Source of the DNA: Bacteroides sp.
GTDB taxonomy: Bacteria; Bacteroidota; Bacteroidia; Bacteroidales; Bacteroidaceae
Length of the DNA: 64,000 nucleotides
Direction of reading: 5' to 3'
Assembly (NCBI GenBank): GCA_019416685.1
Contig: DXWV01000044.1
Span: forward strand, 62,001-126,000
Shown here one piece after another: positions 18,077 to 26,961 of this stretch. The first letter of the stretch is position 1. Each line of letters opens with the position of its first letter. A program made the position numbers and the translations under genes. The notes beneath the pieces are model-generated. The model saw only the letters and a list, made by a program, of their open reading frames with translations, had not been told where the DNA came from and made no database searches.

Positions 18077-18961
18077 ATGAAAAAACTGCTTAATTACCTT
18101 AATAGTCCTTATCCTGTATTTTATCAGCGCTGGAAGATTGCAGTGATCTCATCAGTTATTGTGTTTTTAATATTAGCTTTGTTACAGCCGTTTGGTATAA
18201 GCAGTATCGAACATCATAAATTAGGTATCTTATTGGGATATATGGCAGTGACAGCAATGTTTCTTTGTATTCCGGTCTATTTGTTCCCTGCGTTATTTCC
18301 AGCGTATTATGAGGATGATCGCTGGACGGTTGGGAAACATATTCTTAGTCAGGTATATATTTTCTTTTTTATAGCCATTGGAAACTGGCTTTATTCCGCC
18401 ATTGTATTCAATTGGGGATTTCGTCTGGATATTTTTTACAGCTTCCTGCTTTGTACAGTGATCATAGGCTTTTTCCCCTCTGTACTTTTTATCTTGCTGA
18501 ACCGAAACCGGTTATTGGCCTTTCATCTCAAAGAAGCTACAGAAATGAATTTGCATCTTCAGAGATTGGCTGCTACTGCAAATGTTGAAAGAGTGGAGCA
18601 GGAGGAAAATGTGATTCTTTTTGCCGGTGGCACAAAAGAAGTATTGGAAGTGAATACATCCGATTTGTTTTTTGTAGAGGCGGATGGTAATTATGTGAAA
18701 ATAACTTATCGGAAGAGTCATGAACCGGTAAGAAAACTGCTACGTATGACAATGAAGCAGGCTGAAGAGGCAACGGCTGTTTATCCTTTCATTATTAAGT
18801 GTCATCGTGCATTCCTGGTCAACTTACACGCAGTGTCCCGGGTGAGTGGAAACTCGCAGGGATATCGTCTTTTGCTCGATGGCTGTGAAGAGGAAGTACC
18901 CGTTTCACGTGCTTATAGCAAAGAGATCAAAACACTGATAGAGAACATGAATGAGACATAG
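18077..18961 (+). CDS. Membrane-anchored LytTR transcription regulator
   Basis: A 294-residue protein with four hydrophobic segments in the first 150 residues (for example KIAVISSVIVFLILALLQPFG) and a short coiled linker. A C-terminal LytTR DNA-binding domain spans about residues 185-290, with DLFFVEADGNYVKITYR, FIIKCHRAFLVNL and the C-terminal VPVSRAYSKEIKTLI. There is no receiver or kinase domain, so this is a one-component membrane regulator rather than a response regulator. Its target is not known. Three phased direct repeats start 4 bp after its stop codon (18965-19014), directly before the TonB receptor gene, which is therefore a likely target. Confidence 0.88.
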   Translation: MKKLLNYLNSPYPVFYQRWKIAVISSVIVFLILALLQPFGISSIEHHKLGILLGYMAVTAMFLCIPVYLFPALFPAYYEDDRWTVGKHILSQVYIFFFIAIGNWLYSAIVFNWGFRLDIFYSFLLCTVIIGFFPSVLFILLNRNRLLAFHLKEATEMNLHLQRLAATANVERVEQEENVILFAGGTKEVLEVNTSDLFFVEADGNYVKITYRKSHEPVRKLLRMTMKQAEEATAVYPFIIKCHRAFLVNLHAVSRVSGNSQGYRLLLDGCEEEVPVSRAYSKEIKTLIENMNET

Positions 18962-18964
18962 CCG

Positions 18965-19014
18965 TTCGTCACAAAACAAAGCAATTCGTCACAACGAATA
19001 GGTCATTTATCACA
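18965..19014. promoter_or_regulatory. Three phased direct repeats, candidate LytTR operator
   Basis: TTCGTCACA occurs at 18965-18973 and 18985-18993, and the related TTTATCACA at 19006-19014. Start-to-start distances are 20 and 21 bp, about two helical turns. LytTR domains bind 9-bp direct repeats spaced by 12-13 bp, so the geometry is close, and the array lies between a LytTR gene and a TonB receptor gene. Binding by this regulator is inference; the match to the published LytTR consensus is only partial. Confidence 0.45.
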
Positions 19015-19046
19015 TATCCGGGTTGTCTGTCCCGGATATTTTTTTC
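19014..19046 (+). terminator. Strong terminator between LytTR gene and TonB receptor gene
   Basis: A perfect 9-bp stem ATATCCGGG (19014-19022) with CCCGGATAT (19031-19039) is followed by seven T residues. It ends only 50 bp before the receptor start codon, which leaves little room for a separate promoter and raises the possibility of regulated read-through. Confidence 0.85.
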
Positions 19047-19096
19047 CCTCTGTTCTTTCCTTTATGTTTGCCAGTGAAAACGTTAGCAAGCAAAAA

Positions 19097-21004
19097 ATGA
19101 AAGATCTGTTTTTTATCTCAATCGTAGCTTTGTTTCTCTTTTCTGTTCATGTGCAGTCGCAGGTAACAGTAAAAGACACGATATTTCTTACCTCTTTTTC
19201 AGATAGTGTTTCACTGGATGAAGTGGTAGTTAAAGGAAGTAAAACTCCCCAAATGAACAGTCGTTGGAGTAATATGCAACCTGTGGAACTGGTAACTGTG
19301 GGAGGAGCAAGCGGTAATCTGTATCAAGCATTGAAGACCCTTCCCGGTACACAAATACAGGGAGAAAGCGGACGCTTGCTGGTGCGTGGTGGAAGCAGTG
19401 ACGAAACGCAAACTTATATTGATGGTATGCATGTTCTCAATCCTTATACTACTACCAGTACAAATACCCCGGCACGCGGACGGTATTCCCCCTTTATGTT
19501 CAGTGGCATCAATCTCTCTACAGGCGGGCATTCACAAGAGTATGGTGAAGCCTTATCGGCTGTACTTCCTTTGGAAACGAAAGATGATAGCCCGATTAAT
19601 AAAGCGGGGATGAATCCTTCTACTGTTGGTATAGGTGGTGGCGGGAATCGCTCTTTTAGAAGAGGTTCTATTGCTTTGAATCTCGATTATCAGAATCTTG
19701 CTCTTTATAATAAAGTATATCCGGGAAGGGTAAACTTTGAGAAACCATATGAACTGTTTTCGGGAGCTACCCAGTTTCGTTATCTACCTGCTGAGAATGT
19801 AATTTTTAAGATATATGCCGGCTATGACCGGACAGATTTTTCTAACTATACCGGTGAAGACTGTCGTCTGTTCCGCCTGAAAGAAGACAATGTCTATTTG
19901 AATGCCACCATCCGCACGAAAACATCTTCCGGTTGGAACTGGTTTGCCGGAGTAGCTTACTCTTTTTTTGATCGGAAAGTAGAGGGAGCTGCTGTAAGCG
20001 ATGACAATTGGAACGAACGTCAGAGCGAACTACATCTGAAAGCAAAGCTGACTAAACGCTTGCGCCCTTTTTTGCAACTGGATATGGGAGTGGAATCTTT
20101 CCTTCGCCAATATAGAACTCGCTATTCTTTCGGGCTTCTTGCCGCTCAAAAGAATATTACCCCAACGGTAGAAGCCGGATTTGTTACAGCTACTCTTTAT
20201 CCGTTTGAGAATTTGAAAGCCGAACTCTCTTTCAGAACCGAGTATACATCTCTGAACCGGAAGATAAGTTATTCTCCCCGTCTGGCACTTCGTTATACCT
20301 GGAATGAGATTGTATTCTCAGCTACGTTGGGTCGTTATACCCAATCGGCGGATAATAAATATCTGGCGCAACAGACTTCTTTACGTTCCGAAGCTTGTGA
20401 ACAGTATAATGTAGGAGCTTTGTACGAAGCAGCAGGGCGTTTCTATAAAGCAGAGGTATATTACAAAAGGTACAATCGTCTTACACTTTTTACTCCCGAT
20501 GGTCTCACTTCGGACGGATATGGGAACAGTAAAGGAGTTGATCTTTATTTTGAAGATCGTTCTTTATTAAAAAACTTTGAGTATTATCTTTCTTATTCCT
20601 TCAATCTATCTAAACGCAAATGTTTGGAGTACAGTGAACTGACTACTCCACAGTATGCCACCCGCCATAATGCTTCTTTGGTATTGAAATATACTATTCC
20701 CAGGCTGCGTACTATTATTGGCCTTACGGAAGGGATTGCGAGTGGGCGTCCATATCATAATCCCAATCGTCCCGGTCTGATGAATGATGAAGCAAAACCA
20801 TATAACAGCCTTGACTTAGGCGTTACTTTTCTGGCTACTAAGAAGATAATTATACATGCTTCGGCCACCAATATACTTTGCCGTAAGAATGAGTTCGGAC
20901 GAATAGATGGTATCCCGTTACGAGCTTCCAGTGATCATTTCTTCTATCTCGGTGTCTTCATCACCTTAGGTAAGAAAGCTGCTTATGATGTTTCTAATTT
21001 TTAA
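19097..21004 (+). CDS. TonB-dependent outer membrane receptor
   Basis: An outer-membrane beta-barrel transporter of about 635 residues. The N-terminus MKDLFFISIVALFLFSVHVQS is a signal peptide; an upstream in-frame ATG at 19064 would put 11 polar residues before it, so I start at 19097. A plug domain follows (VSLDEVVVKGSKT to TYIDGMHVLNPY, with the plug motif GRLLVRGGSSDETQ), then a barrel of alternating aromatic strands ending in FLGVFITLGKKAAYDVSNF. It lacks the SusC-type N-terminal carboxypeptidase-like domain and has no SusD partner, so a polysaccharide substrate is unlikely; a metal chelate or another small ligand is possible. A DUF2141 gene follows. Confidence 0.9.
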   Translation: MKDLFFISIVALFLFSVHVQSQVTVKDTIFLTSFSDSVSLDEVVVKGSKTPQMNSRWSNMQPVELVTVGGASGNLYQALKTLPGTQIQGESGRLLVRGGSSDETQTYIDGMHVLNPYTTTSTNTPARGRYSPFMFSGINLSTGGHSQEYGEALSAVLPLETKDDSPINKAGMNPSTVGIGGGGNRSFRRGSIALNLDYQNLALYNKVYPGRVNFEKPYELFSGATQFRYLPAENVIFKIYAGYDRTDFSNYTGEDCRLFRLKEDNVYLNATIRTKTSSGWNWFAGVAYSFFDRKVEGAAVSDDNWNERQSELHLKAKLTKRLRPFLQLDMGVESFLRQYRTRYSFGLLAAQKNITPTVEAGFVTATLYPFENLKAELSFRTEYTSLNRKISYSPRLALRYTWNEIVFSATLGRYTQSADNKYLAQQTSLRSEACEQYNVGALYEAAGRFYKAEVYYKRYNRLTLFTPDGLTSDGYGNSKGVDLYFEDRSLLKNFEYYLSYSFNLSKRKCLEYSELTTPQYATRHNASLVLKYTIPRLRTIIGLTEGIASGRPYHNPNRPGLMNDEAKPYNSLDLGVTFLATKKIIIHASATNILCRKNEFGRIDGIPLRASSDHFFYLGVFITLGKKAAYDVSNF

Positions 21005-21016
21005 ATACATGTGATT

Positions 21017-21424
21017 ATGAAAACAAATCTGATTTTCTTATTTTTAGTTTTTGCAAGTGTAATAGGTAGTGCTCAGACATTAACCTTGAAAGTAGAAGGT
21101 ATAGAGAACGTGAAAGGGTATCTCTATGTTGGTATTTACAATTCTCCGGAGTCATTCATGAAGAAACCTGTAGTTGGATTCAGAGTGCCGGTGCAGGATT
21201 CGGTTATGGTCGTTCCCTGTCAGGGACTACCTGCCGGTACGTATGCCATTTCATTGTTTCAGGATGAGAATGAGAATGGAGTATTGGATACCGGCTCTTT
21301 CGGACGCCCGATGGAGAAGTTTGGCTTCAGTAATAATGCTGAAGGTGTAATGGGAGCACCAGCTTATAAGAAGTGCGTTTTTGAGTTCAGGGAGGATATG
21401 ATGATGAAGATTCAATTGAAATAG
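21017..21424 (+). CDS. DUF2141 secreted protein
   Basis: A secreted protein of about 135 residues with signal peptide MKTNLIFLFLVFASVIGSAQ. The mature domain shows the DUF2141 pattern: LTLKVEGIENVKGYLYVGIYN near the start, YAISLFQDENENGVLDTG in the middle and FGFSNNAEGVMGAPAYKK near the end. The DENENGVLDTG segment looks like a calcium-binding loop. The frame can begin at GTG 21011, but ATG 21017 gives a normal signal peptide. It lies 12 bp after the TonB receptor and is presumably co-transcribed. Function of the family is unknown. Confidence 0.85.
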   Translation: MKTNLIFLFLVFASVIGSAQTLTLKVEGIENVKGYLYVGIYNSPESFMKKPVVGFRVPVQDSVMVVPCQGLPAGTYAISLFQDENENGVLDTGSFGRPMEKFGFSNNAEGVMGAPAYKKCVFEFREDMMMKIQLK

Positions 21425-21436
21425 GTTATTATCAGA

Positions 21437-21646
21437 GTATTAATTTGTTGGCATATGTCCAATTAGGACATACCCATAATAGTACAGCTGATCCTGATAA
21501 TACATTTGATATCAGGCGGCTGTTTTTTATATCAAACTGAAAAATGACAGAACGTTGATCATATTATTTTATGTATGACTTACTGGTCAGTTCTCTGTGG
21601 GAATTGTATACAAGTTATCAGTTCCCTTCAGTCTTATCTGCTATTC
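21437..21646 (+). pseudogene. Decayed fragment of a phosphate-selective-porin-like gene
   Basis: This stretch aligns without gaps to the intact porin gene at 39740-39945; I count 12 differences in the first 78 bases. In the porin frame it reads LAYVQLGHTHNSTADPDNTF against SAYAQLGYTYNSAADPDNTF. Two in-frame TGA stops (21538-21540 and 21556-21558) replace GGG and TGG codons, the signal peptide part is absent and similarity fades near 21646. It corresponds to porin residues of about 33-101. Many changes are synonymous, so the copy was probably under selection before it decayed. It lies 12 bp after the DUF2141 stop codon. Confidence 0.85.
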
Positions 21647-21692
21647 TTTTCTTTCTGTAATCAGCTAATTCAAATGTTCTCTTTTGCCCGCC

Positions 21693-22448
21693 TTATAAAT
21701 CATAAAATTTGTCGAATAACTTTTTTTTATATATTTTACTGACTTTTAATTCGGTAACCATATTAAAGGGATACAGCATAACGCAGGCGCTTTCCTGTAT
21801 CATACTGAGATAATTTATATTGATAATATAGGTTTTATGTATCTGGATAAATTCAGCTCCGTAGTTTAGTATGACTTCTGCCGTTGTATTATGTTTCAGG
21901 ATCACATGCCGGAAGTCATCTAAAATGATTTCCCATAGTTTACGTTCGGAATTATATCGGAAATATCCGATATTTTGTGGCCTCAATATAACCTTGTCAT
22001 TCGTAATCGTAGTTATAAGCAGGGGCTTATCCGTTGGGTAGTGCAAAGAAGAAACCGGAGCGGATTGGGCGTTCTTTTTACTTAGATAATATCGGTTCAT
22101 TACCAGCAACAGGTCATCTTTATTCACTGGCTTAAGCAAAAAATCAAAAGCTTGCATACGGAGTGCTTGTAGCATATACTTATCATATGATGTGTAAAAT
22201 ATAGTACTCATTTCCCAATCGATTTTGGAACGTAATGTTGCCAGAAATTCCAAACCATTGATGTCGGGCAATTCGATGTCCAAGAATATTAGTTGAGGCT
22301 TATGTTTCAGGATGGCTTGTTTGCCATCGTGGCTGTTAAATGCAGTCGCTATCACAGTAACATCTTGATAAACCTTCAATTCGTTGGACAGAACCGTTGC
22401 AGAAGGCTTGTCATCGTCAATAATGATAACTTTAGTTGGGACACTCAT
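21693..22448 (-). CDS. LytTR-family response regulator
   Basis: A 251-residue LytR/AlgR-type response regulator. The receiver domain (residues 1-120) has the acidic pocket IIIDDDKPSA, the phosphoacceptor Asp57 in LIFLDIELPDINGLEF, and the conserved Lys in FDFLLKPVNKDDLL. The C-terminal LytTR DNA-binding domain (about 145-250) has FRYNSERKLWEIIL, FIQIHKTYIININYL and a basic end. It overlaps the 3' end of its sensor kinase gene by 17 bp, so the two form one operon. Its targets may include the large plus-strand operon that starts 877 bp upstream of the kinase gene; this is inference from position. Confidence 0.92.
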   Translation of the reverse strand: MSVPTKVIIIDDDKPSATVLSNELKVYQDVTVIATAFNSHDGKQAILKHKPQLIFLDIELPDINGLEFLATLRSKIDWEMSTIFYTSYDKYMLQALRMQAFDFLLKPVNKDDLLLVMNRYYLSKKNAQSAPVSSLHYPTDKPLLITTITNDKVILRPQNIGYFRYNSERKLWEIILDDFRHVILKHNTTAEVILNYGAEFIQIHKTYIININYLSMIQESACVMLYPFNMVTELKVSKIYKKKLFDKFYDL

Positions 22449-24498
22449 GAGTTGTTTGGTTTATATTAAAATTGTAATTATCAGGAATAATAAGTTGGGC
22501 ACAGCATCCGGTCTCTCCCTTTTCATCCCGGTATTCTGTCAAATTATAGCTCATTTGTTGTCTATTTCGTTCATTCAACAGTTGAATTGTTTGTGACACT
22601 ACTCGCAAACCGTTTTGAGTTTTATTGTCTCTGTTTGGCAGGTTTAGAGGTTTGCCGTTGTTGCGGACGTCAATATGGATGTTATGTTCTTTTCTGAAGA
22701 TATGGAGTATAAGTTTCTTCTTTGTATTTTTATCTGTATCAGTAGGCATATCTTTTAGTCCGTGTTTAATGGCATTTTCCACAAAAATCTGTATCATCAT
22801 AGATGGTAGTTTTATTTGTTCCGGTTCTATTCCCTCTTCCAAAATAGTTTCATAATTGAAATTTTCTCCAAGTGATTCCCCTTCTATACTGACATAAAGT
22901 TGTATAAAGTCTATTTCTTCTTTCAATGAAGTACAAAATACGTTAGCTAGTGTCTGTCCCTGCCGGAGCAGATTGACTAATGTGTGTAATTGGGTAGGTC
23001 TTCCCTGCTGCTGTGCCAGTAATTCATGATTCAGTGCATTATATATAAAGTGAGGTGTTATTCGGTTACGTATATTCTCCATACGTAGCTCTACGATTCG
23101 ATGGAGCATCTGTTCTTCTTTGAACTTGGCTTGTTTTCGTCGATAATACAATAGTGGTAGGAGTAATAATAGGATAAAGACTGCTATACCTAACCATATA
23201 TAAGTTTGCAGTAATTCCTTTTCTTTTTGTCCAATGTATATCTTTTGATAAAGAACTGTCGTATCTCTTTCATATTGCATTTGCAAATCGGCCGTTTTCA
23301 TCTTTACCCGGTCGTTTCTCAGTGAATCATTCAGTGTATCGTATACTTTTTGATACTGGTAAGCTTTTTTCCAGTCGGGCTTTTCTGTATAATATCTTTG
23401 TAGAAAATCCAGCCTGCCTAAAGTCTGTTCCGGTTTGGTATCCTTAGGAAGCGTATATTCTCCAATGAGCAGTTCCACCTGTTTATAGTCTTTTTTCTGT
23501 AAGGAAAGTTCCATTAGCAGTGTATAGAGGTAGGGTAGAACGGTTTCGTTTTGCATCTCTTTAAAGAACCTAATATTGTCATGTAACAAGCTGTCTGCTT
23601 TTTGGGGCTGTTTAAGTTTGAGATATACATCTACTAAATTGGCATGGCATATCTGTCTTTCCCATTCCAGTTCGGGCTGTGCATGCAAGAAAGTGTCCAT
23701 CTGTAAAAATGTATTCAGGCAATTTTCATAATCACCTTGATAGTAATAGTCGTTTCCTCTATTGTTCAAGTAATTAAATTTTTCGTGTGTCATCATACTA
23801 TCCCATAGTTCCAAACTTTTATCCAACCATAGTTTACTTTGTTTGAAATCATGCAGAGTTGTGTAGGTAGTGGCAAGTCCTCCATATAAGGGGACATAAT
23901 TGTCTTTGGCTGTCTGCACGGAGTCTGCTAGGTAAATGGCCTTTCTATAGTAGAATGCACTTTGTGCCAATTCGCCTTTTTGTTTATAGGCATCTGCCAG
24001 ATTGTTATAACATAATATTCGTTCTTCAAAATCGGGGTCTTGTTCGGCCACTTTTGAAGCTTCTATACTATAATATATCAGTGAATCTGGGTTTAAGAAA
24101 AATTGTGAATAGTAGGCGGCTTTGGTTTGCAGGCATTTGATGCGCATCTTATTTCGTCTGGGAGTAGAGGATTGTCCGGATAGATAGTTCATGTTTAGGG
24201 TCAGGTTACTGAGCATGGAGTCTGGTTGTGACATGTAGAAATAGAGTATAATATCGTACAAAACGAAATCGTAATAGTCATCGCTATCTTTTACTATTTT
24301 CTTCCCCTCTGTGATAGCTGTTTTTGCGAAAGTCACATTGAAGGTTCTGATGGAGTCGTGAATCTCTTGTTTTAATAATTTTATTTTCGCTTGCTCTTCG
24401 AGAGATAGCATGTCTGTGTTTTTATTTTTCTGGCAAGCACCTGTCAAGATGGAAAATACAAGAATGAATAAGGGCGTTTGTATATATATACTTTTCAT
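22432..24498 (-). CDS. TPR-containing LytS-type sensor histidine kinase
   Basis: A 688-residue sensor. The N-terminus (MKSIYIQTPLFILVFSILTG then ACQ) is a signal sequence with an imperfect lipobox. Residues of about 30-400 form tetratricopeptide-like helical repeats, expected in the periplasm. One membrane segment (YIWLGIAVFILLLLLPLLYY, about residues 425-450) leads into a His_kinase domain with phosphoacceptor His483 in RITPHFIYNALNHEL. A short ATPase domain follows (IQIFVENAIKHGLKD as N box, NGKPLNLPN, and NGLRVVSQTIQLLNERN as G box). It forms a two-component system with the overlapping LytTR response regulator. Such TPR-LytS kinases are common in Bacteroidota; the signal is unknown. Confidence 0.9.
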   Translation of the reverse strand: MKSIYIQTPLFILVFSILTGACQKNKNTDMLSLEEQAKIKLLKQEIHDSIRTFNVTFAKTAITEGKKIVKDSDDYYDFVLYDIILYFYMSQPDSMLSNLTLNMNYLSGQSSTPRRNKMRIKCLQTKAAYYSQFFLNPDSLIYYSIEASKVAEQDPDFEERILCYNNLADAYKQKGELAQSAFYYRKAIYLADSVQTAKDNYVPLYGGLATTYTTLHDFKQSKLWLDKSLELWDSMMTHEKFNYLNNRGNDYYYQGDYENCLNTFLQMDTFLHAQPELEWERQICHANLVDVYLKLKQPQKADSLLHDNIRFFKEMQNETVLPYLYTLLMELSLQKKDYKQVELLIGEYTLPKDTKPEQTLGRLDFLQRYYTEKPDWKKAYQYQKVYDTLNDSLRNDRVKMKTADLQMQYERDTTVLYQKIYIGQKEKELLQTYIWLGIAVFILLLLLPLLYYRRKQAKFKEEQMLHRIVELRMENIRNRITPHFIYNALNHELLAQQQGRPTQLHTLVNLLRQGQTLANVFCTSLKEEIDFIQLYVSIEGESLGENFNYETILEEGIEPEQIKLPSMMIQIFVENAIKHGLKDMPTDTDKNTKKKLILHIFRKEHNIHIDVRNNGKPLNLPNRDNKTQNGLRVVSQTIQLLNERNRQQMSYNLTEYRDEKGETGCCAQLIIPDNYNFNINQTTHECPN

Positions 24499-24940
24499 TA
24501 ATATTTGTTTTTATTTGGGCTTTGATATATTGTTTGACTGCGAATTTATAAAAAATATTCTTTATAAATTTATTCGGATGAGCTAAATAAATAAGAAATT
24601 TACCTGTTATTCTGTACTTTTTGCCTTTTAATTGTGATTTTCGTCCTTTTATGATAAAAAACGGGAAAGTTAATTTATTCTTTTTCCTTTCACATTTGTT
24701 TATGTATACTTTGGGAGGTCAGATTTTGTGTGTTTTTGAAACTGTTCAGTTAGTATACCGTCATATCAATTATTTTTTGCTATTATATTAAGAAATCTAG
24801 TGATATGCTAATTTGAATAATTGATGTATCTGGAAAATACATTGTATAATAACGTAAAGAATATGCGGGTTTTCTTGTATATTACATCTCGTTTGGATGA
24901 ATATATGTTTTTGGGGGAATCTAATTTTCATTAATACTTC

Positions 24941-24981
24941 GTTTGCTGGTAGAGAAACGAGTCTATTCTCTATCAGCAAAC
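24941..24981. repeat. Isolated 16-bp inverted repeat in the operon upstream region
   Basis: GTTTGCTGGTAGAGAA (24941-24956) pairs with TTCTCTATCAGCAAAC (24966-24981) with one G-T wobble and a 9-base loop. No T tract follows on either strand, so it does not look like a terminator. The spacer is too short for an invertible promoter. Confidence 0.7.
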
Positions 24982-25284
24982 AATAGGATGTGTAACGTAT
25001 TTATTATTAACTTGTTTGATATAAGGACATGTAAAATGTATCTTTTTCTTTTTGAATGAATATTTTCCGTATCTTGAGTATATCTGTTAGGAGTACGGTC
25101 CAATTTTTATTTTTACCTCTCATAGAATTTGTGTTCTATAGTAATAGGTACATTATTGAACTTTTTGGGTTAAAATAAGCCATTTCTTTTACTCGTTTTA
25201 ATAAAAAAAAGTCCTTTGATCTCTGTTTTTTGACCTATTAATATGAATAGTTGGCCTGTTGTTATAGGATGTTGGAAAATGCTA

Positions 25285-25316
25285 TTTGTGGGCGATAAAT
25301 ATCTTATCTATATTTG
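25285..25316 (+). promoter_or_regulatory. Bacteroides-type promoter of the nine-gene operon
   Basis: TTTG (25285-25288), a 20-bp spacer and TATATTTG (25309-25316) match the Bacteroides vegetative consensus exactly. The first start codon follows 59 bp downstream of the -7 box. Confidence 0.75.
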
Positions 25317-25374
25317 ACGAAAAATATTGATGTGTAAAATTTGATTTGATTACTAATATTAATATTAAAGACTT

Positions 25375-26046
25375 ATGAGAAAAATTTTATTTGTAGTTCT
25401 GTCTGTAAGTTTGATGGGATTGATGACTTCTTGTGGAAGTTCAAAGAAAGCACAACAGTATAATGTACCGTATTCTCAGCAACCTCAAGTTGTTGTACCG
25501 TCTCAACCAAAGGCAGGAGATCCTGTGGAACAACTGGTAAAAGAATACACAGCAGATGGGTTTAAAACAGAGTCGATGGCTTTTACTATGTATGAGTCTA
25601 TAGCAACATTCCGCCAGAAACTGATTTCCAATTCTAACCTTATAGAAATTGTTAGTGACGGTGAGGGAGCTAGTTCTTTCTCAGCAGAAATGCAAGCACA
25701 GAACGCTGCTGCAATAAAATATGCTACCGCTGCTGGTAGTGTAATAACAGGCGGTATGGAACGGGATTTTGGTAAAGTAGAAGGAGGAGCTTATGATGTC
25801 TTTCATGGCGCTTATGTACAGGATGTAGCAAGTTTTGTTATGCCTTTACTGCAGAAGAGTATGAAATTCGTGAAAAAGAGTGGGGATGATTATGTTGTAC
25901 GTGTGGGCTATACACTTGATGAGAATAATGCATCCAAGGCTCGTAATAAAGCTTTTGATGAGGCTTTGAAAAAAGCAGGAGATGGTATGACTTTAGGAGA
26001 AGGTGTCCGGAAATATGTAAAAGAGTTTGTTAAACCTGAAAATTGA
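25375..26046 (+). CDS. Secreted lipoprotein, possibly LPP20-like, first gene of the operon
   Basis: A 223-residue lipoprotein: the signal peptide ends in LMGLMTSCGSSKKAQQ with the lipobox Cys at residue 20. A Gln/Pro-rich linker follows, then a domain of about 170 residues with AEMQAQNAAAIKYATAAGSV and a C-terminal repeat of charged helices (ASKARNKAFDEALKKAG). The pattern of an alanine-rich helix between beta strands resembles LPP20-type lipoproteins, but the match is weak. Its stop codon overlaps the start of the next gene. It is the promoter-proximal gene of the operon that also encodes dockerin and cohesin-like proteins. Confidence 0.75.
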   Translation: MRKILFVVLSVSLMGLMTSCGSSKKAQQYNVPYSQQPQVVVPSQPKAGDPVEQLVKEYTADGFKTESMAFTMYESIATFRQKLISNSNLIEIVSDGEGASSFSAEMQAQNAAAIKYATAAGSVITGGMERDFGKVEGGAYDVFHGAYVQDVASFVMPLLQKSMKFVKKSGDDYVVRVGYTLDENNASKARNKAFDEALKKAGDGMTLGEGVRKYVKEFVKPEN

Positions 26047-26930
26047 TGAAGTATTTAATTATTGTTTGTATATTGACATTGTTCAATGTGTCTCAAGTTT
26101 GTGCAAGAGTGATAAATCGGTCGGAAAAAACTCCGGAGTGGGTAAAAAAGGGGGAAGCGAGACTTAATGAAAATCGCTCCAATGATACTTATTATTTTAA
26201 GATTATCCGAAATTCAGGTACGGTACTTGAAGATTTAAAGAAACAACAATTAGGTGCCTTATCCCTGTTTGTCGGACAATATAATCAAATAAGTGGGCAG
26301 GCTCAAACTGATATAAAAGAGATATCGGGTACACAAGGACGCCAAAGTCGTCAATCTTATGCTTTGACATATGTCAATGATAGTCGTACGGATGTTTTTT
26401 ACGCTCGTTTGGTTGATGAATATTGGGAATATATATCTTATCCGGAAGGTACAAATGGATATGAGTATTATGCTCTGTTCGCTGTTTCTCGTCAGGCTTC
26501 GGCTCCTGTATTCGATGATGTTTCATTTTCTACACATTACGGTATGCAAGGCTTTGTCCGTTCATTAATCCCCGGTTGGGGACAGATGTACAAAGGTAGT
26601 ACGACAAAAGGGCTTTGCATTCTTGGAGGTGAAGTAGTATGCGTGGCCGGTATCATTGTCAGTGAAAGTTTGCGTTCTTCTTATATTAAAAAGATGAAAG
26701 AACAACCCAAATTTGCCAGGGATTATAGTTCAAAAGCGGATAATTGGGAGAATGGACGTAACTTTTGTATTGGAGCAACTGCGGCATTGTATGTTTATAA
26801 TCTGATAGATGCCATTGCTGCTAAAGGAGCTAAACGGGTTATTGTAAAACCTGCGGGTAGACCCAGCTTTTCATTGGCACCCGCTATCATGGATAACGGT
26901 TGTGGGCTGACATTTGCTTATCGGTTTTGA
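26046..26930 (+). CDS. Secreted protein with C-terminal DUF5683-like membrane part
   Basis: A 294-residue envelope protein. The signal peptide (MKYLIIVCILTLFNVSQVCA) is followed by a domain of about 150 residues beginning TPEWVKKGEARLNENRSNDT, related in style to LPP20-type lipoproteins. The second half carries VRSLIPGWGQMYKGSTTKG, two hydrophobic segments and NWENGRNFCIGATAALYVYNLIDA. This is the DUF5683 pattern, seen also in the protein after parB in this window. ATG 26046 overlaps the TGA of the first gene (TGATG); a TTG one codon upstream is less likely. Function is unknown. Confidence 0.8.
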   Translation: MKYLIIVCILTLFNVSQVCARVINRSEKTPEWVKKGEARLNENRSNDTYYFKIIRNSGTVLEDLKKQQLGALSLFVGQYNQISGQAQTDIKEISGTQGRQSRQSYALTYVNDSRTDVFYARLVDEYWEYISYPEGTNGYEYYALFAVSRQASAPVFDDVSFSTHYGMQGFVRSLIPGWGQMYKGSTTKGLCILGGEVVCVAGIIVSESLRSSYIKKMKEQPKFARDYSSKADNWENGRNFCIGATAALYVYNLIDAIAAKGAKRVIVKPAGRPSFSLAPAIMDNGCGLTFAYRF

Positions 26931-26961
26931 TCTCTTATTTAATTCAAACAAACGGAAACAA

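Larger units (their letters stand above)
24499..25374. other. Long AT-rich intergenic region upstream of the accessory operon
   Basis: This 876-bp gap lies between the divergent sensor kinase gene and the nine-gene operon. It contains a 16-bp hairpin (24941-24981) and a very good operon promoter (25285-25316). A 60-codon minus-strand frame (24797-24979) crosses the hairpin and shows no coding character. The gap is unusually long for this window and could hold regulator sites or a small RNA, neither of which I could identify. Confidence 0.6.

Noticed and set aside
21437..21646. Independent small gene after DUF2141
   Set aside because: It aligns to the porin gene in one frame with two stop codons and no start, so it is a gene remnant.
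24797..24979. 60-codon minus-strand frame in the 876-bp gap
   Set aside because: It crosses the 16-bp hairpin, has no ribosome binding site or recognisable domain and an unremarkable composition; treated as chance.
24941..24981. Invertible promoter (phase-variable inverted repeats)
   Set aside because: The spacer is only 9 bases, too short to hold a promoter; it is a hairpin at most.
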